A stretch of 64,000 bases of DNA. Source: a virus. The DNA is taken from the IMG/VR virus record IMGVR_UViG_3300027710_000011, positions 62,001-126,000 of that record. One strand, 5' to 3'. The position numbers were made by a program, and so were the translations under genes. This document shows positions 57,767 to 64,000 of the stretch, one piece after another. The notes under the pieces were generated by a model, which was not told the DNA's origin, did no database searches, and saw nothing but the letters and a program-made list of their open reading frames with translations. The first letter of the stretch is position 1. Every line of letters begins with the position of its first letter.

Positions 57767-58663
57767 TTAAGTGTATTGTTGCACGTAATGGTTGCCGACA
57801 ATGATGTTGCTGTGAATGTTGTCAACAGTGAAGTAACCTTCAGGTTCTTGTTGAGGCAGTTTAAAACCTAGCTTCTTTCCGAACTTTGGGTTGTACTCGT
57901 TGACAAGACGTCGAACACCGTCGTCGTTTGTTTTGTTGAACCAATTGGCCTTATCCAACACGTCTTCCTCGTCACCGGTTTTGATGTAGAGGGCAACAGC
58001 TAGAATCTGGTCAAGAACCGGCGTGTCCTTCAAGTAGACACACAGGTTAGCCACATGCACATCGTCTTTGGTCAGGAGCTCCAGGCTATAAGGCGTGGAG
58101 TATCCCGGAGAGATGGTTCTCTCGATGATGCTTTGGTGACCACGCTTGAGTACAAACTTGAAGATGCTGTTCGGATTATCGATGACGATCTCGTCGCCAC
58201 CAATGAAGATCCGAATCTCATCACCGAAGCCCATGTTGTCCACCAGCTTGAGCGCTTTCTTGATTGCACTTCTGGCCTTGTAGACACTGGATCTTCGATC
58301 ACGCTGGTACTTACGTTTTCTTCTATCAAGTTCTTCTTGCGAAGGTTGACAGTTGTTAACGTTGATCCAATTACCAGTACCGGAAATAAACCACCGCGTA
58401 TCAGTAGACACGGTGTTGTACGTAATACTGGTCGTACCGTTTGTTGGGATGATGATTTCGGACGTTGTTGCGGCTATCGATCGTATCGGCTGAATCACCG
58501 ACAAAGAACCAGCATTAGACGGAACCCAAATCCAACTACCGTCGCGAGGACCTATCGTGACAAATTCAGTGCACGTAGTAGCAATTGGTAGGGTACCTGT
58601 CGTGATGATTCCTGTTCTTGGGATCTCTGGAACAATCAACTCACCTGTCAGTTCCGTTGTCAT
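57767..58663 (-). CDS. Hypothetical phage protein (298 aa)
   Basis: The N-terminus (about 110 residues) is Thr/Ile-rich and beta (ITTGTLPIATTCTEFVTIG). A basic linker (RRKRKYQRDRRSSVYKAR) leads to an alpha/beta domain (DEIRIFIGGDEIVIDNPNS; ILAVALYIKTGDEEDVLDKA) like a conserved domain in several phage proteins of unknown role. It overlaps the next gene by 4 nt. Confidence 0.75.
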   Translation of the reverse strand: MTTELTGELIVPEIPRTGIITTGTLPIATTCTEFVTIGPRDGSWIWVPSNAGSLSVIQPIRSIAATTSEIIIPTNGTTSITYNTVSTDTRWFISGTGNWINVNNCQPSQEELDRRKRKYQRDRRSSVYKARSAIKKALKLVDNMGFGDEIRIFIGGDEIVIDNPNSIFKFVLKRGHQSIIERTISPGYSTPYSLELLTKDDVHVANLCVYLKDTPVLDQILAVALYIKTGDEEDVLDKANWFNKTNDDGVRRLVNEYNPKFGKKLGFKLPQQEPEGYFTVDNIHSNIIVGNHYVQQYT

Positions 58664-59136
58664 CCGCCTGCAAGGGCACGGGTCGCAATAAGGCGATCGC
58701 CCTTCTTGACTTCATCAGCATCGCGAATGCGGCGCTCAGCTTGGAACTCGCGCTTGACCTCATCCTTGCGCTTTGCAAGACCTGCGCTGCCTGCGTCCAC
58801 ATTGCGCGCGATGTCAGCATCATCCATCAGCTTGACGATCTTCTCGAAGTCCTTGTCCTTGATGATCAAGTTTTCGATGGTATCCACGCCCTTCTTACCC
58901 AGCTTGCGCTTGTAAGAGATATTGGTCATGGGCAAACGACGCGTCGTGAAGAAGACGTAGTTCTCAGCCATCTTCTTGCGGATGAGGTCTTTCATCGCTG
59001 CATCGTTTTCAGGCGACCACGTTATCGTGATATCGCCAGTCATCGAGAGGAAGGTAATCCCAACATGATCGTCAGGAACTTGTTGGTTGGTTGTGTTATC
59101 GTACATTTGAACTTCTCGCTGCAAGAAATCATTCAT
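58660..59136 (-). CDS. Hypothetical protein (158 aa)
   Basis: It starts MNDFLQREVQMYDNTTNQQ and has a C-terminal charged helical region (RKDEVKREFQAERRIRDAD). A promoter box lies upstream at 59166. No family is recognised. Confidence 0.72.
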   Translation of the reverse strand: MNDFLQREVQMYDNTTNQQVPDDHVGITFLSMTGDITITWSPENDAAMKDLIRKKMAENYVFFTTRRLPMTNISYKRKLGKKGVDTIENLIIKDKDFEKIVKLMDDADIARNVDAGSAGLAKRKDEVKREFQAERRIRDADEVKKGDRLIATRALAGG

Positions 59137-59165
59137 GGTTGTAAACCTCCGTATTAGCTAGGGAG

Positions 59166-59174
59166 GTGATATGT
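59166..59174 (-). promoter_or_regulatory. Putative phage promoter box
   Basis: Minus strand ACATATCACC after TCTATTCTTTTTTGGTC. It lies 30 nt from the start at 59136, and just past a strong terminator. Confidence 0.42.
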
Positions 59175-59195
59175 GACCAAAAAAGAATAGACTGT

Positions 59196-59225
59196 AATTG
59201 AGGAGGGCATTTGCCCTCCTCAATT
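59196..59225 (-). terminator. Intrinsic terminator
   Basis: A 14-bp stem AATTGAGGAGGGCA/TGCCCTCCTCAATT with a 2-base centre lies after the gene at 59225. Confidence 0.9.
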
Positions 59226-59737
59226 TAAAACGCTGCTTGACAGATTTTCATTTTGTCAACCATAAAGCTCAACAAATGCATGCCCTTGCCTTCATTGCGC
59301 GGTACAGAAACGACGTAGGTAATCAAGGGGTCAGTAACGTCTTCTGGCACAATCGTAATGCTGATATCCTTGAAACTATCGTTAATGATTTTCTCGGCAA
59401 AGGAAACGTCCTTGAACGGAGAAACAGCTTCAGGATGACGAGAAGTCATTGTGCGAAGATAATTGCGATGAGCTACGCGATAAATGTAGCTCAACATGTC
59501 TGCGTGCTCTACTGCATCAATGCCGGCGTTAGCGACGAAGACCATGCAGGCATCCATAAAGCGATGGTACGCATCGATGCCTTCATTATATTTCTGACGA
59601 TGCAAGACACCGGCTACAACTTGACCCGGAGCGCATTCGTTGCAGTCGGCGACTGAGCCATAGCACATGAGAATATCCTCAATCAGCTGAACAAATGGCA
59701 TCATGTCTTTGGTTACGATTTTGTTAGTTGTGCTCAT
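59225..59737 (-). CDS. Hypothetical protein (170 aa)
   Basis: The ATG at 59737 (MSTTNKIVTKDMMPFV) follows AAAGGATTGAAG. A helical first half with several cysteines (CYGSVADCNECAPG) precedes a beta-rich end. No family is recognised. Confidence 0.72.
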   Translation of the reverse strand: MSTTNKIVTKDMMPFVQLIEDILMCYGSVADCNECAPGQVVAGVLHRQKYNEGIDAYHRFMDACMVFVANAGIDAVEHADMLSYIYRVAHRNYLRTMTSRHPEAVSPFKDVSFAEKIINDSFKDISITIVPEDVTDPLITYVVSVPRNEGKGMHLLSFMVDKMKICQAAF

Positions 59738-59766
59738 CTTCAATCCTTTTTATTAATGGTAATTAT

Positions 59767-60105
59767 TCAGTGCAGTACTTCTTGAGAAGCGCCGATCAGG
59801 TGGACTTTCACACCGTGTTCAGCAGCTACGCTTTTCACAAGTGAGTTCAAAGCCATACCCATCATTGCGTTGCGCTCTTCTTCAGAAGCGTTCTTGAAGC
59901 TCAGACGCACTTCTTCAGGCCACAACAACTTAGGGTTACAGCACGAGAAGTCAGGCGTGCACTCACCACCTTCCATCTTCTCGCGATACAAGACCTTGTC
60001 TTCTTTGTCACAGACGCTGTACCAGCGATTGTTGTTGTGGATAGGATTGCCCTTCACCCACTCTTCCAATTGCTGGTCTGGTGTCATTTCGTTTTCTTCG
60101 AGCAT
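59767..60105 (-). CDS. Hypothetical protein with CxPDxSCC motif (112 aa)
   Basis: It carries ECTPDFSCCNPKLLWPEE near residue 47. The same element with the following helix (EEVRLSFKNASEEERNAMM) occurs in the protein at the right edge of the window (LCLPDHSCCN, then KEVRQIVFNSSSDQRD). This points to a shared metal- or nucleic-acid-binding domain. No named family is recognised. Confidence 0.75.
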   Translation of the reverse strand: MLEENEMTPDQQLEEWVKGNPIHNNNRWYSVCDKEDKVLYREKMEGGECTPDFSCCNPKLLWPEEVRLSFKNASEEERNAMMGMALNSLVKSVAAEHGVKVHLIGASQEVLH

Positions 60106-60425
60106 GACTTATCCTTTTTTGCGAACTTAGCCTTACTACCATTCACGTAATGGGCTTTTTGCTGACAATAGAGACTCACAGCACTGCGAGACATACGGCC
60201 AAGAATAGCGTTGGCTTCACACTCGAACTCATCACGGGCGCTACCCAGATCAGAGAACGTGCGCGTTTCCATGCTTTGCCCGCTGCCGATGAGAACGTAG
60301 AACTCACGTTCATTATCCTTAGCGTGCAAGCGAACACGATATCCTGCGTACGCGAAGTCCCCCAGGTCGAGTAATCCCGTACAAGGGATCTCTTCTTCAG
60401 ACGGACGGTTTATCGTCTTTGGCAT
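60084..60425 (-). CDS. Hypothetical protein (113 aa)
   Basis: The start at 60425 (MPKTINRPSEEEIPCTG) follows AGGAG inside the end of the upstream gene. It has a beta-rich centre (RVRLHAKDNEREFYVLIG) and a basic, lysine-rich tail. No family is recognised. Confidence 0.7.
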   Translation of the reverse strand: MPKTINRPSEEEIPCTGLLDLGDFAYAGYRVRLHAKDNEREFYVLIGSGQSMETRTFSDLGSARDEFECEANAILGRMSRSAVSLYCQQKAHYVNGSKAKFAKKDKSCSKKTK

Positions 60426-60726
60426 CTTCAGCTCCTGGTGCGGCCGCACGAATGATATCAGCAGCACGTTCAACAATGTCTTTGCGCGACTCGTACTCGC
60501 AGTTCCGTAAGACTTTGCCAACGCCCGAGTTATCGGTTGTCAGGTCTTCCATGATTCCACGTGCTGCAGCATGCGCCCAGTCCACAGCTGGAACTATTTC
60601 ATCCTGACCATCAGGTTGATCGTAAGGAAGAAAAGCAGCCTGTTCCAACTTTTTCTTGGCCGCGAGGAGTCTTACTTGCTGATGTTTCCAGTGAACTTGC
60701 ACTGGTTTGATTTGTTTTTCGCTCAC
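60397..60726 (-). CDS. Hypothetical protein (109 aa)
   Basis: A helical protein (MSEKQIKPVQVHWKHQQVR; VERAADIIRAAAPGAEDAKD). It overlaps the downstream gene by 29 nt. No family is recognised. Confidence 0.7.
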   Translation of the reverse strand: MSEKQIKPVQVHWKHQQVRLLAAKKKLEQAAFLPYDQPDGQDEIVPAVDWAHAAARGIMEDLTTDNSGVGKVLRNCEYESRKDIVERAADIIRAAAPGAEDAKDDKPSV

Positions 60727-60735
60727 GATGTCTCC

Positions 60736-61017
60736 CTAGCCGTGACGGTCGATGATCTTCTTCTTCAGACCTTCGTAAGTCGGGTCGAGCAAGAAGGCGG
60801 TATCCGGTTGATCTTTCTTGGTTGTGTTCTGGGTCTCGAAGAAGATACGATCACCCTTCTTACCAGCGATGTCTTTGGCAAGCGGTGGCGTATCTGTTGC
60901 CAAACGTGTGATCAGGCCGATGAAGTGGTACTGATTGTCCGTACCCAATTTGCTGACCAGAACAGATCCTGGGGCTTTCTTGGAATTGAACTTAAGTGTT
61001 GGTTGCGTGTTCATCAC
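60736..61017 (-). CDS. Hypothetical protein (93 aa)
   Basis: MMNTQPTLKFNSKKAPGSVL begins a beta-rich protein (YHFIGLITRLATD; RIFFETQNTTKK). No family is recognised. Confidence 0.72.
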   Translation of the reverse strand: MMNTQPTLKFNSKKAPGSVLVSKLGTDNQYHFIGLITRLATDTPPLAKDIAGKKGDRIFFETQNTTKKDQPDTAFLLDPTYEGLKKKIIDRHG

Positions 61018-61042
61018 TATCTCCTTTTTTACAGAATAAAAA

Positions 61043-61063
61043 GAAGAGGTGGTTAGCCTCTTC
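61043..61063 (-). terminator. Intrinsic terminator
   Basis: A 7-bp stem GAAGAGG/CCTCTTC with T-rich sequence on its minus-strand side lies between 61077 and 61017. Confidence 0.7.
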
Positions 61064-61076
61064 TCTTAGGGGTGGT

Positions 61077-61295
61077 TCAAGCTACGCCTAACAAGTTTCC
61101 CGAGCCAGGTACTACGTGTCGGGTTAACAAAGGGCCAGAGGTATAAACGAGGTCGTACATGCCGCCTTGAATGCGGACAGGAACCATTGGCATGGGCTTC
61201 ATCACAAGCCTTTCTTGCTTGTGTTCATTCGCATAATCAATGTATTCCTGCAGAGCTTTTGGTATTGAATAAGCGCTCGGAAGTAATCTCACCAT
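61077..61295 (-). CDS. Hypothetical protein (72 aa)
   Basis: MVRLLPSAYSIPKALQEYID starts a small protein with a proline-rich beta end (KPMPMVPVRIQGGMYDLVY). No family is recognised. Confidence 0.65.
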   Translation of the reverse strand: MVRLLPSAYSIPKALQEYIDYANEHKQERLVMKPMPMVPVRIQGGMYDLVYTSGPLLTRHVVPGSGNLLGVA

Positions 61296-61348
61296 GGCAG
61301 GGAAAAAGAATACACTATCACAAAATCACTGCTATGGTTTTTAACTAC

Positions 61349-61714
61349 TCACCAGAAGCTGTATTCCCAATCAGCCACGTATTTCGCACGGAGTTGAGGC
61401 TCGTATTCCGGGTTGCCCAGGAAACGTTTGATCTCCAACTCGTTCGAGTAACGCAGCTTGCGCTCTTCCATGTTGCGGTAGTAGTGGTTGGGAGTCCAGG
61501 CATTGTTGTGCTTGGCCTCACCGTGAATCTCCCAGTACCGCTGGTTGCGCTCTTGTTCCGTCATCGGACGGTAGGTAGGGCACCCACCGTGACCACGCTC
61601 CATCTCGTGAAGGAAATAGTCACAGGTAGTGTAGAAACCGCCGGACTTAAAGCCGCCGTATTTAGAGGGACGGCAAGTCTTTTCGTAAGTCTTGCGACGG
61701 ATGGTTCTGCTCAT
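61349..61714 (-). CDS. Hypothetical aromatic-rich protein (121 aa)
   Basis: Rich in Tyr, Trp and Arg (MSRTIRRKTYEKTCRPSKYG; NNAWTPNHYYRNMEERKLRY) with a glycine loop. Its basic start suggests nucleic-acid contact. No family is recognised. Confidence 0.72.
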   Translation of the reverse strand: MSRTIRRKTYEKTCRPSKYGGFKSGGFYTTCDYFLHEMERGHGGCPTYRPMTEQERNQRYWEIHGEAKHNNAWTPNHYYRNMEERKLRYSNELEIKRFLGNPEYEPQLRAKYVADWEYSFW

Positions 61715-61788
61715 TGATTTCTCCTTGAAGTCGACATCGACTTAAAAGAGTGGAGCAGAAGTGTTGTTCTTTGTATTTCATGTCAGTC

Positions 61789-62550
61789 CTATTTGAGAAG
61801 CTTTGTTTGCTTTTGAATTTCCAGAGCGAACTTTCTGAACTCGTCTTCGTTACCAAAGACAATGTATTCGCCACGGGTCACATGATGTTGAACACCGGCA
61901 TCTGTCATGGCTTGCACGATCTTGTCCATCGGCAATTCCTTCACAGGAATATCCGTTGGAATGAGAACGCTGGTCTCGATTTTTTGCAGAGCATCTTTAC
62001 TGAGATTGTGGTCGCGATACGCACTGCGGATACCGCCACCATCTATTTGATCCCAGCAGACCGGTGTGACTTGGTTGTCTGGCACCGTCACGACTGTCAG
62101 ACCTGGAGATACTTCATTCACGGTGGTGGCTGCCATGAGTTCGTTATTTCCAACAAGCTCTTCATACTTGCTGGAAGTAATGTGGAGCCTGTTGGACTTC
62201 ACGCCGGAACGAACTGCTGCTAGCACAATGCGTTTTTCCCAACGCTCCGTACTCATCGCCGGCAAAGATGCCCATTTGTAGTAAATTTCTAACGGAATGT
62301 GCATCCGAAACGGAATCTGAGTCGAAGCTTTGTCAAAGCCAGAAAGCGGCTCATTGGTGGCCATTACATTACCGTTACCGCCTCTTATGTACTCGCTCAA
62401 GACGTAAGTCAAGCCATACGCTTCAAAGCTCTCGCAACGAAGTTCGCCATACTGCTGTAACAATTCAGCGTCACTAAGTTTGAGAACTTCGGCAATGATC
62501 TTGTCCACCTCGACGAAATTGGCGGCGTCGTAATAATCAATCTTACTCAT
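61789..62550 (-). CDS. Hypothetical protein (253 aa)
   Basis: Mixed alpha/beta (MSKIDYYDAANFVEVDKII; VNEVSPGLTVVTVPDNQVTP) with a short coil near the end (EFRKFALEIQKQTKLLK). It overlaps the upstream gene by 4 nt. No family is recognised. Confidence 0.75.
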   Translation of the reverse strand: MSKIDYYDAANFVEVDKIIAEVLKLSDAELLQQYGELRCESFEAYGLTYVLSEYIRGGNGNVMATNEPLSGFDKASTQIPFRMHIPLEIYYKWASLPAMSTERWEKRIVLAAVRSGVKSNRLHITSSKYEELVGNNELMAATTVNEVSPGLTVVTVPDNQVTPVCWDQIDGGGIRSAYRDHNLSKDALQKIETSVLIPTDIPVKELPMDKIVQAMTDAGVQHHVTRGEYIVFGNEDEFRKFALEIQKQTKLLK

Positions 62551-63029
62551 GTTCTTTTTCCTATTTTGAGTTCTTGACCAATTTCCATATACAGCTCGTT
62601 ATGTCGTCTTTCACGAGCTGCTAAGGCGTCGATGCAGGTGAACATGTTTGTGAACATGTCCTTCTCGCGAAGCCCGTTTCCGATAGTGTACGAGATCATC
62701 TCAGGCGTGACCTCTGGCAACGGATAGTGTTTTTTGCAGAACTGCGCAAGCGTCATTGGACTTGCGTCAGGCAACTTGAAGGGCTTGTGACTGGATTCTT
62801 TCACCGCCTGCATCACGGCAAGTTGGAAGTCAGAGGGATGATGCCTAGCGATCTTACTGGCATCGTTGCGAACCCACATCTCCTGACCTTCGGTTTTACT
62901 GCGCAGCCAGCCGTCTTCTTCAAGAGTTTTGGCAGCCATCTCTTGAGCATGAGTCTTCCCAACTTGCATTGAAGACATTGCTGCAAAGAGAGCGAGACTT
63001 TGGTAAGGACGTAATGGAAAGCGTGCCAT
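62547..63029 (-). CDS. Hypothetical protein (160 aa)
   Basis: MARFPLRPYQSLALFAAMSS starts a mixed protein with a helical end (FTCIDALAARERRHNELYME). No family is recognised. Confidence 0.72.
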   Translation of the reverse strand: MARFPLRPYQSLALFAAMSSMQVGKTHAQEMAAKTLEEDGWLRSKTEGQEMWVRNDASKIARHHPSDFQLAVMQAVKESSHKPFKLPDASPMTLAQFCKKHYPLPEVTPEMISYTIGNGLREKDMFTNMFTCIDALAARERRHNELYMEIGQELKIGKRT

Positions 63030-63058
63030 TTTCGTATCTTTCTGAGTTGAGACGAGCT

Positions 63059-63382
63059 CTAGTACTGACTGTCAAGTTCTGCGATTTCCTCAGCAGTGAT
63101 TTGAAGAGTCAGAATAGACATGCAGTCCTCAGGACTGATCACACCTGTCCAAAGCTCGCCGTCGGTTGTGACGATTGCGATCTTGTTTTGAAATGTAGTC
63201 GTATCAACATTCTTAGTGATACGACCGTAACTGATGAACAAGTTCTGAATGAACTGCTCGTCTTTGAATCTTGCTGTTGGAATCTGAATTTGCTTCAGTT
63301 GTTCTTCTTGTCTTGATCTGACGAATTCTGCGAACGTATCTTGGAAGTCCGCTTTCTTGTTTCGTGTCATAAACTCAAACAT
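63059..63382 (-). CDS. Hypothetical protein (107 aa)
   Basis: A helical basic start (MFEFMTRNKKADFQDTFAEF) leads to a beta-rich second half (FQNKIAIVTTDGELWTGVIS) and an acidic end. No family is recognised. Confidence 0.72.
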   Translation of the reverse strand: MFEFMTRNKKADFQDTFAEFVRSRQEEQLKQIQIPTARFKDEQFIQNLFISYGRITKNVDTTTFQNKIAIVTTDGELWTGVISPEDCMSILTLQITAEEIAELDSQY

Positions 63383-63433
63383 TTGGTTTCCTCACCCCCG
63401 TTTATTGATCTATACTTTTTACTGACGTAATAA

Positions 63434-63459
63434 AAAAGAGCAGGATATCCTGCTCTTTT
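63434..63459 (-). terminator. Intrinsic terminator (perfect palindrome)
   Basis: A 26-bp palindrome with AAAAGAGCAGGAT and its complement, followed by T-rich sequence on the minus strand. Confidence 0.88.
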
Positions 63460-63470
63460 CCATCGTTGTT

Positions 63471-64000
63471 TTATTTTGTCTTTTGCGCTTCGTAATCAAC
63501 TTTCAAGCGATTCATCAGGTTTTCCATTTGAAACAGATCACGCTGATCGCTTGATGAGTTGAACACAATTTGACGTACTTCCTTTTCGAACATGCCGTGT
63601 TGGTTGCAGCACGAGTGATCAGGTAAGCACAGGCCGCGTTCAAAATCCGGTATTTCAACAGTTTGACTGTTGGCTTGTGCACGAGCGCGCAGCTGATGTT
63701 GTTTGCTCCACATGAAAGCCAGTGGTATTTTGAAGATAGGAATGTCCGCATTACCTTTGACACGGATGGGATCCATGTCTTCTAGATACGGAACCAACGA
63801 CTGATGAACAGAGTATCCTTCCACCCAACGCGACAACACGGTGATCCGGTCCAGAGATTCAATTCGCTTGATCAGACGAATGTCTTTCTCAGTGAACCCA
63901 TCTTTCTTGTATCGCAGCGTCATGTAATCCTGACAGTCTTCCGGTGTGAACTTCAAAGGAGGGCTATCTGGATCAAGCGCAATTGCATAGACACCAATCT
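63471..64000 (-). CDS. Hypothetical protein with CC motif, cut at window edge
   Basis: The frame stays open to the right edge, so the N-terminus is missing; the TTG at 63956 is unlikely to be the start. Visible residues end with LCLPDHSCCN and a basic helical tail, like the 59767 product. No family is recognised. Confidence 0.75.
   Translation of the reverse strand, partial: IGVYAIALDPDSPPLKFTPEDCQDYMTLRYKKDGFTEKDIRLIKRIESLDRITVLSRWVEGYSVHQSLVPYLEDMDPIRVKGNADIPIFKIPLAFMWSKQHQLRARAQANSQTVEIPDFERGLCLPDHSCCNQHGMFEKEVRQIVFNSSSDQRDLFQMENLMNRLKVDYEAQKTK

Noticed and set aside
61662-61874. 70-codon minus-strand frame between 61714 and 61789 genes
   Set aside because: Overlaps the better gene at 61349-61714 and the next gene, and has no ribosome site.

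Overview
The window looks like part of the genome of a large (jumbo) tailed bacteriophage of a Gram-negative host. It has very dense, mostly unidirectional small genes with 4-nt ATGA overlaps. It encodes both subunits of a class Ia ribonucleotide reductase, a dCTP deaminase-family enzyme, internal head proteins with A-x-E processing sites, a SleB-type cell-wall hydrolase, tRNA genes and a homing endonuclease. Lipoprotein and Sec signal peptides point to a host with a periplasm. No rRNA, insertion sequence, CRISPR array, integrase or host core gene is visible. I cannot name the phage or the host from sequence alone.

Layout. Positions 1-12000 (minus strand) hold small early-type genes with a DUF4262-like protein, a SleB lipoprotein, an AAA+ ATPase, a stand-alone HD domain like the C-terminus of Cca, a Dcd-family enzyme and an A1S_2505-like protein. 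Positions 12119-17160 (plus strand) hold a 1425-residue protein built from 61 tandem 18/19-residue repeats and a 153-residue protein that seems to share its N-terminal virion domain. Positions 17277-22726 (minus) hold small genes and about 1 kb of unusually folded, apparently non-coding DNA (about 20.6-21.6 kb). Positions 22903-31948 (plus) hold an SNF2-like helicase, two paralogous internal head proteins, and nrdA and nrdB. Positions 32013-64000 (minus) hold about 65 genes, mostly unknown, with islands of interest: a lipoprotein, a SET-domain protein, tRNAs with several structured RNA candidates (50.0-52.7 kb), an HNH endonuclease, a prohead-protease-like protein and a periplasmic binding protein. 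Genes run off both ends of the window.

How it works together. Plus-strand blocks carry virion proteins and nucleotide metabolism. Minus-strand blocks look like host-takeover and regulatory genes. Minus-strand units are separated by GC-rich hairpin terminators, and several terminators are followed directly by a shared ACATATCAC-like box that I propose is a phage promoter element. The RNR and the Dcd-family protein feed dNTP supply. The tRNAs, the Cca-like HD protein and the structured RNAs form a possible RNA-centred accessory theme. At least five exported proteins suggest that the phage remodels the host envelope.

Most genes here are not recognisable. Where I give only composition, motifs and context, no function is implied. 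All structure claims come from reading complementarity by eye, not from folding software.
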